Source: Kribbella monticola
GTDB taxonomy: Bacteria; Actinomycetota; Actinomycetes; Propionibacteriales; Kribbellaceae
Reading direction: 5' to 3'
Length of the DNA: 64,000 nucleotides
Assembly: GCF_003261635.1 (NCBI RefSeq)
Contig: NZ_QFXK01000002.1
Coordinates: 1 to 64,000 of the forward strand
Shown here: piece by piece, positions 51,486 to 61,748 of the stretch
Position numbering within the stretch: position 1 is the first letter of the stretch
How the letters are laid out: every line of letters begins with the position of its first letter
The notes under the pieces: generated by a model
What the model was told of the DNA's origin: nothing
The model's input: the letters and a program-made list of their open reading frames with translations, nothing else
Database searches by the model: none
Translations under genes and position numbers: made by a program

Positions 51486-52573
51486 TCCTTCGCCTTCTCG
51501 ATCCGGTTGCCGCTCTCGTCCCAGTGGCCCTCGACCTTCTTGGAGGGCTGGACGCGCGGCGGTTCGCCGGGCATCTTCGGGTAGTCCGGCGGATAGGGCA
51601 TCTCACCTTCGCCGAAGTCTCGTTCGTGCTTGGCGGACAGCTCCAGCAGAGAGTCCAGCGAGAACGCCTTCTCGGCCACGGCCGCGTGCAGATCGCCGAC
51701 CTCGGCGAAGCGGGCCGGCATGGTCAGTACGTCGAAGTCGTCGGGGACGACCTGGTCGACCTCCTCCCAGCGCAGGGGCGCGGAGACCCGGGCGCGTGCG
51801 TTCGGCCGGACGGAGTACGCCGAGGCGATCGTGCGGTCCCTGGCCATCTGGTTGTAGTCGATGAAGACGCGTTCGCCGCGCTCCTCCTTCCACCAGTTCA
51901 CCGTCACCTGGTCCGGCAGCCGCCGGGACAGCTCGCGGCCGACGGCGATCACCGCCCGGCGTGCCTCGACGAACGTCCAGCGCGGCTCGATCGGCACGTA
52001 CACGTGCAGCCCGCGGCCACCCGACGTCTTCGGGAACCCTTCCAGACCGTGCTCGGCCAGCAGCTCACGCAGTACCGGAGCTACCGCGGCCGCGCTCTTG
52101 AAGTCCGTGCCGGGCTGGGGGTCGAGGTCGATCCGCAGCTGGTCGGGTGAGTCGAGCTCCGGGCGACGTACCGGCCAGGGGTGGAAGGTCAGCGTGCCGA
52201 GGTTGACCGCCCAGGCGACCACGGCCAGCTCGGTCGGGCACACCTCGTCGGCGGGCCGGCCGCTGGGGAACTTGATGGTGGCGGTCTCGACCCAGTCGGG
52301 AGCGCCCTTGGCGACCCGCTTCTGGTAGAACGCGTCGCCCCGGTTGTCCATCCGGGTGGACAGCTTCGCGCCCTCGAACCAGCCACCGGGCCAGCGCTCG
52401 AGGGTGGTCGGCCGGTCCCGGAGTGCGCCGAGGATGCCGTCGCCGACCGAGATGAAGTAGTTCACGATGTCCAGCTTGGTCAGACCCCGGTCCGCGAAGT
52501 ACGGCTTGTCCGGGTTGCTCACCCGGACCGTCCGTCCCGCGACCTCCAGTTCGATTGCCTTCGTCGCCGCCAT
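51482..52573 (-). CDS. Stand-alone LigD polymerase domain (NHEJ primase-polymerase)
   Basis: A 363-residue archaeo-eukaryotic primase-type polymerase like the LigD Pol domain used in end joining. ELEVAGRTVRVSNPDKPYF opens the domain; LRIDLDPQPG holds the catalytic Asp pair; KTSGGRGLHVYVPI and VFIDYNQMARDRTIASAYSVRPN are the other core motifs. The C-terminal 60 residues (EMPYPPDYPKMPGEPPRV) are an extension. Ligase and nuclease domains are absent, and no ku gene lies in the window. The start is ATG 52573; the longer frame upstream is an antisense shadow of the M4 gene. Confidence 0.92.
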   Translation of the reverse strand: MAATKAIELEVAGRTVRVSNPDKPYFADRGLTKLDIVNYFISVGDGILGALRDRPTTLERWPGGWFEGAKLSTRMDNRGDAFYQKRVAKGAPDWVETATIKFPSGRPADEVCPTELAVVAWAVNLGTLTFHPWPVRRPELDSPDQLRIDLDPQPGTDFKSAAAVAPVLRELLAEHGLEGFPKTSGGRGLHVYVPIEPRWTFVEARRAVIAVGRELSRRLPDQVTVNWWKEERGERVFIDYNQMARDRTIASAYSVRPNARARVSAPLRWEEVDQVVPDDFDVLTMPARFAEVGDLHAAVAEKAFSLDSLLELSAKHERDFGEGEMPYPPDYPKMPGEPPRVQPSKKVEGHWDESGNRIEKAKD

Positions 52574-52733
52574 GCCGGCGACGCTACCGCCCGGCTCGGA
52601 CCAAAACTGCCGCCAGCGCGCGGAAAGCCAACTTTTCTCAACCTCTGGCCACCCTAGGTGACCGAGCGGTAACGTTCCTGCACCTCGTTCCTGGGGCGTG
52701 AGGCCCCCGGGACACTCTTGAAGGAGCGCGAGG

Positions 52734-54329
52734 ATGAACAGATCCGCCCTGCTCGCCGCTGCCACCGCAGTGGCCACTGCAACCGCCCTGGGGCTCACCG
52801 GCGCCACTACGGCGTCCGGAGCTCCGAAGGCCGACCCTGTCCCGGCACCGGCCGCAGCGGTCGCCCGGGCCAAGGCCGCCATCACCCACAACCTGGGAAC
52901 CCTCCGAGCCACCAGCGCCGACACGTTCGCCGTACGGGACGTCATCGTCGACAAGGACGGCTCCACGCACGTGCGGATGGACCGAAGCATCGGTGGACTG
53001 CCGGTGCTCGGCGGCGACGTCGTGGTCCACCAGGCCGAGGACGGCTCCTGGAAGGGCGCCAGCCTGACTCTGACGAAGCCTGCCAACGTCAGCCGGACAC
53101 CGAAGGTCAGTGTCGCGACAGCGACCAGCAAGGCGCTCGGCAAGGGCTACCAGACCGAGGGCAAGCCCACGCTGGTGATCGAGGCTCGCAAGGGCGCACC
53201 GCGACTCGCCTATCAGGTCACCACGGTCGGTACGCAGGCCGACGGGACACCGAGCAACATCACCACGACGATCGATGCGCTCACCGGCGCGAAGCTGATC
53301 AGTGAGCAGCACATCGAGACGGTGACCGGCGACGGCAAGAGCCTGTACTCCGGCACGGTCGCGATCGACACCACCCCGACGACCGGCGGCTACACCTTGA
53401 CCGACCCGGTCCGGGGCGGCGGCGTGACCCAGGACGCGCAGAACAAGACCGACTCGATCCTGTGCCAGCTGTTCGGCTTCGGCTGCCCGAAGGCGGTCAA
53501 CTTCGTCGACGCCGACAACCACTGGGGCACCGGGCTGAACTCCGACCGCGCCTCGGCCGCGGTGGACGCGCACTACGGTGCCGCGACCACCTTCGACTAC
53601 TACAAGAACGTGCACGGGCGGAACGGCATCTTCAACGACGGCAAGGGTGTCCCGAGCCGCGTGCACTACGGCACGAACTACGTGAACGCCTTCTGGGACG
53701 GCAAGAAGATGACGTACGGCGACGGCGACAACGTCGTCGCGGGACCGCTCGTCTCGATCGACGTGGCCGGTCACGAGATGTCCCACGGCGTCACCTCGGC
53801 GACCGCGAACCTGACCTACTCCGGTGAGTCCGGCGGCCTGAACGAGGCCACCAGCGACATCTTCGGCACGATGGTCGAGTTCTACTCCAACAACACCAGC
53901 GACCCCGGCGACTACTACATCGGCGAGGAGATCGTGAAGGACCGGCCGGCCCTGCGGTACATGGACAAGCCGAGCAAGGACGGCAACTCGCCGGACTGCT
54001 ACTCCTCGGGCGTCGGCAACCTGGACGTGCACTACTCCTCCGGTATCGCCAACCACTTCGTCTACCTCGCCTCCGAGGGCAGCGGCGCCAAGACGATCGG
54101 CGGCCTGCCGCACGACTCGCCCACCTGCAACGGCTCGACGGTCGCAGGCATCGGGCACGACAAGGTCGGCAAGATCTGGTACCGCGCGCTGACGACGTAC
54201 TTCACCACCGGCACCACTTACGCGCAGGCCCGGACCGCCACGCTGAACGCGGCGACCGACCTGTACGGCGCGAGCAGTGCCGAGCGCGCCGCCGTCGCGG
54301 CCGCCTGGTCGGCCGTCAGCGTCAACTGA
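52734..54329 (+). CDS. Secreted M4-family metalloprotease
   Basis: A 531-residue thermolysin-like protease. The signal peptide is ALLAAATAVATATALGLTGATTASGA. The propeptide with FTP/PepSY-like domains runs to about residue 200, where the catalytic domain begins. Zinc motif DVAGHEMSHGVT and the third ligand in SGGLNEATSD are present, with the C-terminal catalytic His in the YSSGIANH region. ATG 52734 is preceded by AAGGAGCGCGAGG. It is secreted to degrade proteins. A strong terminator follows it. Confidence 0.95.
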   Translation: MNRSALLAAATAVATATALGLTGATTASGAPKADPVPAPAAAVARAKAAITHNLGTLRATSADTFAVRDVIVDKDGSTHVRMDRSIGGLPVLGGDVVVHQAEDGSWKGASLTLTKPANVSRTPKVSVATATSKALGKGYQTEGKPTLVIEARKGAPRLAYQVTTVGTQADGTPSNITTTIDALTGAKLISEQHIETVTGDGKSLYSGTVAIDTTPTTGGYTLTDPVRGGGVTQDAQNKTDSILCQLFGFGCPKAVNFVDADNHWGTGLNSDRASAAVDAHYGAATTFDYYKNVHGRNGIFNDGKGVPSRVHYGTNYVNAFWDGKKMTYGDGDNVVAGPLVSIDVAGHEMSHGVTSATANLTYSGESGGLNEATSDIFGTMVEFYSNNTSDPGDYYIGEEIVKDRPALRYMDKPSKDGNSPDCYSSGVGNLDVHYSSGIANHFVYLASEGSGAKTIGGLPHDSPTCNGSTVAGIGHDKVGKIWYRALTTYFTTGTTYAQARTATLNAATDLYGASSAERAAVAAAWSAVSVN

Positions 54330-54337
54330 CCCCCTGA

Positions 54338-54382
54338 CTTCGCCGGGTCCTGTCCCACTGGGGCGGACAGGACCCGGCGAAG
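54338..54382 (+). terminator. Intrinsic terminator after the M4 protease
   Basis: A 17-bp perfect stem (54338-54354 with 54366-54382) with an 11-nt loop, followed by GTTCACC. It lies 8 bp after the stop codon. Confidence 0.85.
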
Positions 54383-54466
54383 GTTCACCCGTGTGGTTGC
54401 CGGGAGTTTCAGCTGTTCACCCGTTGGGCCTTGGCCCGGCCTGGTACGGGTGTGAGAATCCGGCTC

Positions 54467-56872
54467 ATGTCTGCCCAGAACCGATCACGGCGCCGCCTGG
54501 GCGCCCTCGTGATCACTTCCAGTCTCGTCGTGCCAGGAGCTGCCGTGATCGCGGCCGCGCCGGCACTCGCTGCCTCGTCCACCGTGGTGATCACCGAGGT
54601 GTACGGCGGCGGCGGCAACTCCGGCGCTCCCTACACGAACGACTTCGTCGAGCTGACCAACAACAGCAGCTCCCCGGTCGACCTGACCGGCTGGTCGATC
54701 CAGTACGCGTCGGCCGCCGGCACCTCGTGGACCAACAAGATCGCCCTGACCGGCAGCATCGCTCCCGGCGGCGTCTACCTGGCCCAGGGCGCGTCCGGTG
54801 GTACCAACGGCCAGCCGCTGCCGGCCCCGGATGCCACCGGCACCGTGAACATGTCGGCCACTGCGGGCAAGGTCGCCTTGGTCACCTCCACGACGAGCCT
54901 GACCTGTACGACGGCCTGCGCCACCGCGGACGGCGTCGTCGACTTCGTCGGGTACGGCGGCGCGAACGACTCCGAGACGAGCCCTGCGCCGGGCACCTCG
55001 AACACCACCTCGGCGACACGCAAGGACCCGACCAAGGACGCGGACAACAACGGCACCGAGTTCGCGGCGGCCAACCCGTCACCCAAGACGCTGACCTCGA
55101 CCCCGCCGGACCCCGACCCGATCGACGCCAAGATCCACGACGTCCAGGGCGCCGCGCACCGGTCGCCGCTGACCGGCAAACTCGTCGGCAACGTCACCGG
55201 CGTGGTCACCGCGAAGAGCGGCAACGGCTTCTGGTTCCAGGACCCGCAGCCCGACGACAACCCGGCCACCAGCGAAGGCGTGTTCGTCTTCACCAGCTCG
55301 GCCCCGACCGTTGCTGTCGGCGACGCCGTGACGGTCAAGGGCACGGTGGCGGAGTTCCGCCCCGGCGGCTCGGGCGGCACCACCAACCTGACCACGACCG
55401 AGATCACCAACCCGACGGTCACCGTCACCGGCACGGCGCCGGTCCCTGCGGCGACCATCGTCGGCCCGGGCGGCCGCGTGCCCCCGTCGACCGTGATCGA
55501 CGATGACTCCACGGGCGATGTGGAGACCACGGGCACCTTCGAGCCCGCCACCGACGGCCTGGACTTCTGGGAGTCGCTCGAGGGCATGTGGCTGGGTATC
55601 AACTCTCCTGAGGTAACTGGCCCAACCAGCTCCTTCCGTGAGCTTTCCGTAGTACCGGCTGGTTCGAGTGTCCGGACCGTGCGCGGCGGCATCCTGCTGC
55701 AGAAGACCGACAGCAACCCCGAGCGGATCCTGCTCGACGACGTGCTGGCTCCCGTCCCGGACGCCAAGACCGGTGACAAGCTCGCGGCCGCCGACGGATC
55801 CCCGACGGTGACCGGCGTGCTGGACTACGGCTTCGGCAACTACAAGTTCCAGGTCACGCAGACGCCGACCGTGATCGACGGCGGCGTACAGCGCGAAAAG
55901 ACGACGGCCTCCTCTGCTCTCCAGGTCTCGGTGGCGACGTTCAACGTCGAGAACCTGGACCCGTCCGACGGCCCCGCCAAGTTCGACGGGCTGGCCCAGG
56001 CGGTGGTGAAGAACCTCGCCGCACCGGACATCCTCGGCCTGGAGGAAGTGCAGGACAATGACGGCGCGGTGAACTCAGGCAGCACTGCCGCTGACCTCAC
56101 CCTGAACACCCTGGCCACCGCGATCGTGAACGCGGGCGGCCCGAAGTACGCGTGGCGGCAGATCGACCCGGTGAACAACGCCGAGGGCGGTGAGCCGGGC
56201 GGCAACATCCGGGTCGCGTTCATGTACCGCACCGACCGGCCGGTGAAGTTCGTCGACCGGGCCGGCGGCGGTTCGACCACGGCGACCACGATCACCACCG
56301 ACCGGTTCGGCCGGCCGCACCTGAGCGCGTCACCGGGCCGCGTCGACCCGGCCAACCCGGCCTGGGCGGCCACCCGGGTCCCGCTGGCCGGCGAGTTCAC
56401 CTGGCTCGGTCAGTCGCTGTTCGTGGTGGTCAACCACTTCAGCTCCAAGGGCGGCGACGACCCGCTCTGGGGCCGGTTCCAGCCGCCGGTCCAGTCCAGC
56501 GCGCCGAAGCGGCACCAGCAGGCGCAGGCCGTGCGCGACTTCGTGGACCAGATCCTCGCCAAGGACACCGGCGCAAACGTGATCGTGCTCGGTGACCTGA
56601 ACGACTTCGACTTCTCCGAGACCGCGGACATCCTGATCGGCTCGGGCAAGACGAGTTTGATCAGCCTGCCGAAGACGCTGCCGTTGCCGCAGCGGTACAG
56701 CTACGTCTTCGAGGGGAACAGCCAGATCCTCGACCAGATCCTGATGTCGAAGAACCTGCAGCCGGCGTCGTCGTACGACATCGTGCACATGAATGCCGAG
56801 TTCCCCGACCAGATCAGCGACCACGACCCGCAGGTGGTCAAGGTGATCCCGCTGCCGTCCTGGTACCGGTGA
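54467..56872 (+). CDS. ExeM/NucH-family secreted endonuclease with LTD domain
   Basis: An 801-residue secreted nuclease. The signal peptide ends about residue 36 (PALAASS). A lamin-tail domain (about 38-160) has VVITEVYGGGGNSGAPYTNDFVELTNNSS. An OB-fold region (about 210-300) follows. The C-terminal endonuclease/exonuclease/phosphatase domain has VATFNVENLDPSD, ILGLEEVQDNDG, NVIVLGDLNDFDFSE, and QISDHDPQVV. It is expected to degrade extracellular DNA. The start is ATG 54467. It has its own promoter region after the M4 terminator. Confidence 0.93.
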   Translation: MSAQNRSRRRLGALVITSSLVVPGAAVIAAAPALAASSTVVITEVYGGGGNSGAPYTNDFVELTNNSSSPVDLTGWSIQYASAAGTSWTNKIALTGSIAPGGVYLAQGASGGTNGQPLPAPDATGTVNMSATAGKVALVTSTTSLTCTTACATADGVVDFVGYGGANDSETSPAPGTSNTTSATRKDPTKDADNNGTEFAAANPSPKTLTSTPPDPDPIDAKIHDVQGAAHRSPLTGKLVGNVTGVVTAKSGNGFWFQDPQPDDNPATSEGVFVFTSSAPTVAVGDAVTVKGTVAEFRPGGSGGTTNLTTTEITNPTVTVTGTAPVPAATIVGPGGRVPPSTVIDDDSTGDVETTGTFEPATDGLDFWESLEGMWLGINSPEVTGPTSSFRELSVVPAGSSVRTVRGGILLQKTDSNPERILLDDVLAPVPDAKTGDKLAAADGSPTVTGVLDYGFGNYKFQVTQTPTVIDGGVQREKTTASSALQVSVATFNVENLDPSDGPAKFDGLAQAVVKNLAAPDILGLEEVQDNDGAVNSGSTAADLTLNTLATAIVNAGGPKYAWRQIDPVNNAEGGEPGGNIRVAFMYRTDRPVKFVDRAGGGSTTATTITTDRFGRPHLSASPGRVDPANPAWAATRVPLAGEFTWLGQSLFVVVNHFSSKGGDDPLWGRFQPPVQSSAPKRHQQAQAVRDFVDQILAKDTGANVIVLGDLNDFDFSETADILIGSGKTSLISLPKTLPLPQRYSYVFEGNSQILDQILMSKNLQPASSYDIVHMNAEFPDQISDHDPQVVKVIPLPSWYR

Positions 56873-57004
56873 GTGACACCGCTCACAGCGCGATGACGGG
56901 AGTCTTACGGCGGTCGCTGTGACGGGGTTTCGTTTGTCAGGCCGCCGATAATGGAGAGGAGCCGGTAGACCTTGGGTCGCCGGCTCCTCGACTGAGGAGG
57001 ACGC

Positions 57005-57427
57005 ATGACAGAGGGCAACACCCGGCAGTACACCGTACAGAAGTCCGACGAGCAGTGGCGGGCCGAGTTGTCGCCGGCGGAGTTCCAGGTACTGCGCAAG
57101 GCGGGCACCGAGCGGCCGTTCACCGGTGAGTACACCGACACCAAGACGGTCGGGGTCTACAAGTGCCGGGCGTGTGACGCGGAGCTGTTCCGCAGCGAGA
57201 CCAAGTTCGATTCGCACTGCGGCTGGCCGTCGTTCTTCGCTCCGCTGGCCGAGGACCGGGTCGAGTACATCGAGGACCACGACCTCGGCATGAAGCGCGT
57301 CGAGGTCCGCTGCGCCAACTGCGGCTCGCACCTCGGCCACGTCTTCGAGGGCGAGGGCTATGGCACCCCCACCGACCTGCGCTACTGCATCAACTCCGTC
57401 AGCCTGTCCCTGGCTCCCGCGGAGTAG
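57005..57427 (+). CDS. msrB: Peptide-methionine (R)-S-oxide reductase MsrB
   Basis: A 140-residue enzyme that reduces methionine-R-sulfoxide in oxidised proteins. Two CxxC zinc pairs (CRAC, CANC), the FDSHCGWPSF block, GSHLGHVFEGEGYGTPTDLRYCINSVSL with the catalytic Cys. It has the usual length and a single domain. It starts at ATG 57005 after GAGGAGG. The methionine-S-reductase MsrA is not in the window. Confidence 0.96.
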   Translation: MTEGNTRQYTVQKSDEQWRAELSPAEFQVLRKAGTERPFTGEYTDTKTVGVYKCRACDAELFRSETKFDSHCGWPSFFAPLAEDRVEYIEDHDLGMKRVEVRCANCGSHLGHVFEGEGYGTPTDLRYCINSVSLSLAPAE

Positions 57428-57436
57428 CAACTCCCC

Positions 57437-57473
57437 TCAGCGCGTCACTCCGTACGACGGGGTGACGCGCTGA
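57437..57473 (+). terminator. Intrinsic terminator after msrB
   Basis: A 12-bp stem (57437-57448 with 57462-57473) with a 13-nt loop, followed by CCTTTGT. It lies 9 bp after the stop. Confidence 0.75.
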
Positions 57474-57482
57474 CCTTTGTCC

Positions 57483-57517
57483 GGGCGCTGGGCTTCGTCC
57501 GGGGCGCTGGGCTTCGT
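57483..57517. repeat. 16-bp tandem duplication
   Basis: GGGCGCTGGGCTTCGT at 57483-57498 and again at 57502-57517 (19-bp period), in the gap between convergent msrB and VOC genes. Confidence 0.85.
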
Positions 57518-57529
57518 GCGGGCGCGCTG

Positions 57530-57913
57530 TCAGATCGGGGTGGCGAGGGCTACCGGGTTGCCGTCGGGGTCGGCGATGTAGGCCTGGCGTTCGCCCCAGG
57601 GCATGGTGGCCGGAGGCTGGAGGACGGTATAGCCGGCGGCGCGGAATGTCTCCACGTCGCTGTCGACCTCGTCGACGTACACGAAGAGTTCGAAGCGCGG
57701 TGCGGTGCCGACGGTGATACCGAGCTGGGCCTCTGGCCAACTGGAGTCGGCAATGCCCAAGGAGGACTCGCCGCGTTCCAGGCCGACGTAGTGCGGCTCA
57801 CCTTCGAGCGGGAACTGGTAGCGCAGCTCGTAGCCAAGCAGGACGTAGAACTCCACCGACCTGCGGACGCTACCGACGTACAGGACCGGGAAGGCCTTGC
57901 GCTGCGTGGTCAC
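57530..57913 (-). CDS. VOC/glyoxalase-fold protein
   Basis: A 127-residue single-domain VOC protein (glyoxalase/bleomycin-resistance fold): [26 protein letters not shown] at the N-terminus, [20 protein letters not shown], and the terminal [20 protein letters not shown]. It starts at ATG 57913, overlapping the hemQ stop (ATGA), so it is cotranscribed with the heme genes. Substrate unknown. A role in heme metabolism is only a contextual guess. Confidence 0.85.
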   Translation of the reverse strand: MTTQRKAFPVLYVGSVRRSVEFYVLLGYELRYQFPLEGEPHYVGLERGESSLGIADSSWPEAQLGITVGTAPRFELFVYVDEVDSDVETFRAAGYTVLQPPATMPWGERQAYIADPDGNPVALATPI

Positions 57914-58608
57914 GCGAGGTTCGCGACCAGCTCGCCGAGCTCGGTCCGCTTGCCGGTGTAGAAGGGGATCTCCTCGCGCACGTGCCGCCGCGCGGTCGAG
58001 GCGCGCAGGTCACGCATCAGGTCGACCATCCGGTGCAACTCGTCGGCCTCGAACGCCAGGATCCACTCGTAGTCACCGAGCGCGAACGACGCCACCGTGT
58101 TGGCCCGTACGTCGGGGTAGGTACGCGCCATCTTCCCGTGCTCGGCCAGCATGAACCGGCGCTCCTCGTCCGGCAGCAGGTACCACTCGTAGGACCGGAC
58201 GAACGGGTACACGCAGATGTAGGCCCGCGGCTCCTCATCGGCCAGGAACGCCGGGATGTGCGACTTGTTGAACTCGGCCGGCCGGTGCAGCGCGAACTGC
58301 GACCAGATCGGCGCCAGGTGCCGCCCGAGCCGCGAGCGGCGCAGTGCGTGGTAAGCCTTCTGCAGCGCGTCCGACGTCGGCGCGTGCCACCAGATCATGA
58401 AGTCGGCGTCCGCGCGGAACCCCTCGACGTCGTAGAAGCCGCGGATCACCACGTCGTCCGCGGCCAGCTTGCCGACCAGCTCCGCCAGCTCGGCGGCCAG
58501 CTCGTCCCGGTCGACGTCACCCAGCGGCGTCTCCACCTTGAACACCGACCACAGGGTGTAGCGGATCACGTTGTTCAGCTCGCGCGCCTTCGGCTTCGTC
58601 TCGGTCAC
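57910..58608 (-). CDS. hemQ: Coproheme decarboxylase HemQ
   Basis: A 232-residue chlorite-dismutase-fold protein that converts coproheme to heme b in the coproporphyrin-dependent route. [15 protein letters not shown], FDVxGF-like [36 protein letters not shown], and the heme-binding region [20 protein letters not shown] match HemQ. The start is GTG 58608, overlapping the hemG stop (GTGA). Confidence 0.93.
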   Translation of the reverse strand: MTETKPKARELNNVIRYTLWSVFKVETPLGDVDRDELAAELAELVGKLAADDVVIRGFYDVEGFRADADFMIWWHAPTSDALQKAYHALRRSRLGRHLAPIWSQFALHRPAEFNKSHIPAFLADEEPRAYICVYPFVRSYEWYLLPDEERRFMLAEHGKMARTYPDVRANTVASFALGDYEWILAFEADELHRMVDLMRDLRASTARRHVREEIPFYTGKRTELGELVANLA

Positions 58609-60029
58609 TCCGCCATTGTCCCTAACGCGTCCAGGTGAGCCTGCACCTGGGTTGCCGCTTTGCCGGCCGCAGCGACACAGGCCGCGATACCGACACCTCT
58701 GTACGCCGCGCCGCACACCGCCAGCCCAGGATGCTCCGCCACAGCGGCTTCAACGCGGTCCACGCGGCCTAAATGCCCTACGGCGTACTGCGGAAGCCCG
58801 CCGCCCCATCGAGTCACCAGAGAGGCGACTACGGGCGCGTCCAACCCCACTGCGGAGCGCAGGTCGCCAGCAGCGAGCGCTGTGAGCTCCTCGTCGGAGC
58901 GCTGGAGCACGTACTCCTCACCGAGCCGCCCGACCGAGCACCGCAGTACCGCGAGGTCTCCCCCGGCCTCAGCGCTCCACTGCCACTTGGCGTGCGAGTA
59001 GGTCGACGCCTTGATCGTGTGCTCCTCCACTGTCGGTACGAGGAACCCAGAACCTGTTGCCGCAGCGGGCCAGTCCTCCTTGCGCACGGCAAGGGTCACG
59101 ATCGCCATGCTCGCGTACTCGATCGCCGCCAGCTCGGTCGACGCCTGCGGCACCAAGTCGGCCAGCATGCGCCCGGCCGGTGTAGCGGGGACGGCTACGA
59201 CGACCGCATCGGCTTGCAGGAGAGTGGGCGCGGGCACAGGGCCGGCCTCCAGCGCGTAGCCACCGGATGCCGCACGGCTGATTCGGCGTACGGTCGCGTT
59301 GCGTTGCAGCGTGACACCGCGTGCGAGTAGGTCCTTCTCCAGCGCCTCGATGAGTCGATGGATACCGCCGCGGATGCCCGCGAAGACCGGCGCCCCCTCA
59401 GCGGCGCGACGTTGGCTCAGCTCGCGCAGCTCGGCGGTGGCCGCCAGCAGGCTCGGGGCGGTCTTCAGCTTGGTGAAGAGGTCGGGCACGGCCGCGGCGA
59501 GCGAGATCTCGTCGGCCCGGCCGGCGTACACACCTCCCAGCAGCGGGTCGACCAGCTTGTCGGTCACCGCCGAGCCCATGCGTTCGGCGACGAAGCGGCC
59601 GATCGCTACGTCCTCGGTGAGCGCCGGCTCCGGTAGCGACGACTCGGCCGCCACCGTCGCGGCAGCCTCAGCACCCAGTACGTCGACAGTCGCGTCGGCC
59701 GAGGTCGGCACACCCATCACCGTCGGGGGGATCGCGCGGATCCGGTCGCCGATCCACAGCCCGGCCGAGGTCGTTGCCGGATGCACCACGTCGTCGGCCA
59801 GCCCGACAGCCTTGATCAGGTCGACGGCTTCGGGACGACGAGCCAGTACGGACTCGGCACCCAGGTCGACCGGCACACCCTCCAACTCGGCGCCCGCCAG
59901 CTTGCCGCCCAGACGCGGAGACGACTCCAGCACGGTGATCCGGGGCGGATTCGGCCCGGTCGCCAGCGCGTACGCCGCCGCCAGCCCGCTGATCCCGCCA
60001 CCGACAACGACTACCGACCTAGGCTCCAC
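58605..60029 (-). CDS. hemG: Proto/coproporphyrinogen oxidase HemG (HemY-type)
   Basis: A 474-residue FAD enzyme that oxidises coproporphyrinogen III to coproporphyrin [22 protein letters not shown] is the FAD dinucleotide motif. [24 protein letters not shown] and [23 protein letters not shown] are typical of the HemY-type flavin oxidase. The C-terminal [20 protein letters not shown] binds FAD. Taken with hemQ next to it, the coproporphyrin substrate is more likely than protoporphyrinogen. It starts at ATG 60029. The gap to the GNAT gene upstream is 21 bp. Confidence 0.92.
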   Translation of the reverse strand: MEPRSVVVVGGGISGLAAAYALATGPNPPRITVLESSPRLGGKLAGAELEGVPVDLGAESVLARRPEAVDLIKAVGLADDVVHPATTSAGLWIGDRIRAIPPTVMGVPTSADATVDVLGAEAAATVAAESSLPEPALTEDVAIGRFVAERMGSAVTDKLVDPLLGGVYAGRADEISLAAAVPDLFTKLKTAPSLLAATAELRELSQRRAAEGAPVFAGIRGGIHRLIEALEKDLLARGVTLQRNATVRRISRAASGGYALEAGPVPAPTLLQADAVVVAVPATPAGRMLADLVPQASTELAAIEYASMAIVTLAVRKEDWPAAATGSGFLVPTVEEHTIKASTYSHAKWQWSAEAGGDLAVLRCSVGRLGEEYVLQRSDEELTALAAGDLRSAVGLDAPVVASLVTRWGGGLPQYAVGHLGRVDRVEAAVAEHPGLAVCGAAYRGVGIAACVAAAGKAATQVQAHLDALGTMAE

Positions 60030-60050
60030 AGGCCCATCACATCAGACTGC

Positions 60051-60584
60051 TCAACCGTCCAGCTGACGGGTGTAGAAGACCTGGGGCCGGTCGCCCGTCG
60101 TTGGCTCGCCGACCTGCACGAAGCCGTTCCGCTCCAGCACAGCTCTCGAAGCTTTGTTGGCGGCGCTCGTGCCTGCTCGCAGCTCGGTCAAGCCGTAGTC
60201 GCGGGCCGCGAGGATGCACACCTCACGCACGGCCGCGGTCGCGAGTCCACGACCGGTTGCACGCTCCGCGATCCGATAGCCGAGCTCGGCGGAGCCATCG
60301 GCCACGTCGACCAGATTCACCCGCCCGATCACGCAGCCTTCGTCGTCCACCAGCACATGGAAGTGAAGCTCGCCCGCCTCCTGGTCGGCGACCAGCGCAG
60401 CGTGCCGCTCACCGAACTCGGCGAAGTAGTCGTCACCGCGGTCGGCGATCCGCGCCGCGAAGTAGTCACGATTCTCGACCTCGAACGCGAGCACCTCGTC
60501 GGCATGGCCCGCCCGCAGCCGCTCAAGCTGAACCCCCGGAGGAAGCCCACCACCGCCGATTGCCGCGGCCTCTGTTTCAGGCAC
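60051..60584 (-). CDS. GNAT acetyltransferase between hemE and hemG
   Basis: A 177-residue RimJ/RimL-like [64 protein letters not shown] with the acetyl-CoA loop, and [21 protein letters not shown]. It probably acetylates a protein or small-molecule amine. The start GTG 60584 overlaps the hemE stop by 8 bp, so it is cotranscribed with heme synthesis genes; no functional link is known. Confidence 0.82.
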   Translation of the reverse strand: MPETEAAAIGGGGLPPGVQLERLRAGHADEVLAFEVENRDYFAARIADRGDDYFAEFGERHAALVADQEAGELHFHVLVDDEGCVIGRVNLVDVADGSAELGYRIAERATGRGLATAAVREVCILAARDYGLTELRAGTSAANKASRAVLERNGFVQVGEPTTGDRPQVFYTRQLDG

Positions 60585-61659
60585 GGGTTGTTGACTTTGC
60601 GTGTACCGCCTTGACCACCCGGTGCAGGACCTCGGGGTCGGCGGTCGGGGGTACGCCGTGGCCGAGGTTGAAGATGTGGCCGGGGGCCGCCTTGCCCTCG
60701 GCAAGGATCCGGTCGATCTCGGGCTCGATGGATTCCCAGCCCGCGACGAGCAGGGCCGGATCGAGGTTGCCCTGGACCGGCTTGGGCGATCCGCCGGCCG
60801 CGGCGATCCGGCGTACGGCCTCGTCGAGCGGGACTCGCCAGTCGACCCCGACCACGTCGGCACCGGCTTCGCTCATCAGACCGAGCAGCTCACCGGTGTT
60901 CACCCCGAAATGCAGCCTCGGTACGCCGTACTGCTCGAGCGCTGCGAACACCTTCGCGGAGTGCGGCTGCACGAACCGGGCGTAGTCGCGCGCGGACAAC
61001 CCGCCCGCCCACGAGTCGAAGAGCTGGATCGCCGAGGCGCCGGCCTCGATCTGGATCGACAGGTAGGCGATCGCCACATCCGCGAGCCGATCCGCCAGCG
61101 CATGCCACAACGAAGGATCCGAGTACATCAGAGCCTTGGTCTTCGCGTGGTCCTTGCTCGGCCCACCCTCGACCAGGTACGACGCGACCGTGAACGGCGC
61201 GCCCGCGAACCCGATCAGCGGCGTACCGCCGAGCTGGGCCTTGAGCTCCTGCACCGACTCGGTGATGTACGAGACGTCGGCGGGCGTCACCGGCCGGACG
61301 GCGGCCAGGTCCGCGGCGGACCGGACCGGCGACGCGACGACCGGGCCGACTCCCGGCTGGATCTCCAGGTCGACGCCGACCGCCTTGAGCGGCAGCACGA
61401 TGTCGGAGTAGAAGATCGCCGCGTCGACGCCGTAACGGCGTACCGGCTGCAGCGTTATCTCCACGACGAGGTCGGGTCGCATGCAGGACTCGAGCATCGT
61501 GATGCCTTCGCGGATCGCCCGGTACTCCGGCAGCGAGCGACCCGCCTGGCGCATGAACCAAACAGGTGTGTGCGGCACGGGTTCGCCCCGGGCGGCCAGC
61601 AGGAAGGCGGACTCGGCAAGAGCCTCGGTAGCTACGGGTGATTGAGAAGATTGCGTCAC
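60577..61659 (-). CDS. hemE: Uroporphyrinogen decarboxylase HemE
   Basis: A 360-residue enzyme that decarboxylates uroporphyrinogen III to coproporphyrinogen [24 protein letters not shown] is the substrate-binding N-terminal motif. [25 protein letters not shown] and [16 protein letters not shown] follow, and [19 protein letters not shown]. The start is uncertain: GTG 61659 gives the usual N-terminus; GTG 61698 is 13 codons longer. It heads the minus-strand operon with GNAT, hemG, hemQ and VOC. Confidence 0.94.
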   Translation of the reverse strand: MTQSSQSPVATEALAESAFLLAARGEPVPHTPVWFMRQAGRSLPEYRAIREGITMLESCMRPDLVVEITLQPVRRYGVDAAIFYSDIVLPLKAVGVDLEIQPGVGPVVASPVRSAADLAAVRPVTPADVSYITESVQELKAQLGGTPLIGFAGAPFTVASYLVEGGPSKDHAKTKALMYSDPSLWHALADRLADVAIAYLSIQIEAGASAIQLFDSWAGGLSARDYARFVQPHSAKVFAALEQYGVPRLHFGVNTGELLGLMSEAGADVVGVDWRVPLDEAVRRIAAAGGSPKPVQGNLDPALLVAGWESIEPEIDRILAEGKAAPGHIFNLGHGVPPTADPEVLHRVVKAVHAKSTTRA

Positions 61660-61748
61660 GGGCACGAGACCGATGATCCCATGCCCGGATGCCGTCACCG
61701 GCGCGTCGTCACCGGCGTCGGTGAGTAATCAGTCGTAGGCTGCGAAGC

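Noticed and set aside
56880-56930. Hairpin after the ExeM/NucH nuclease gene
   Set aside because: Only a 7-bp stem around a loop of more than 20 nt, and no T tract; too weak to call a terminator.
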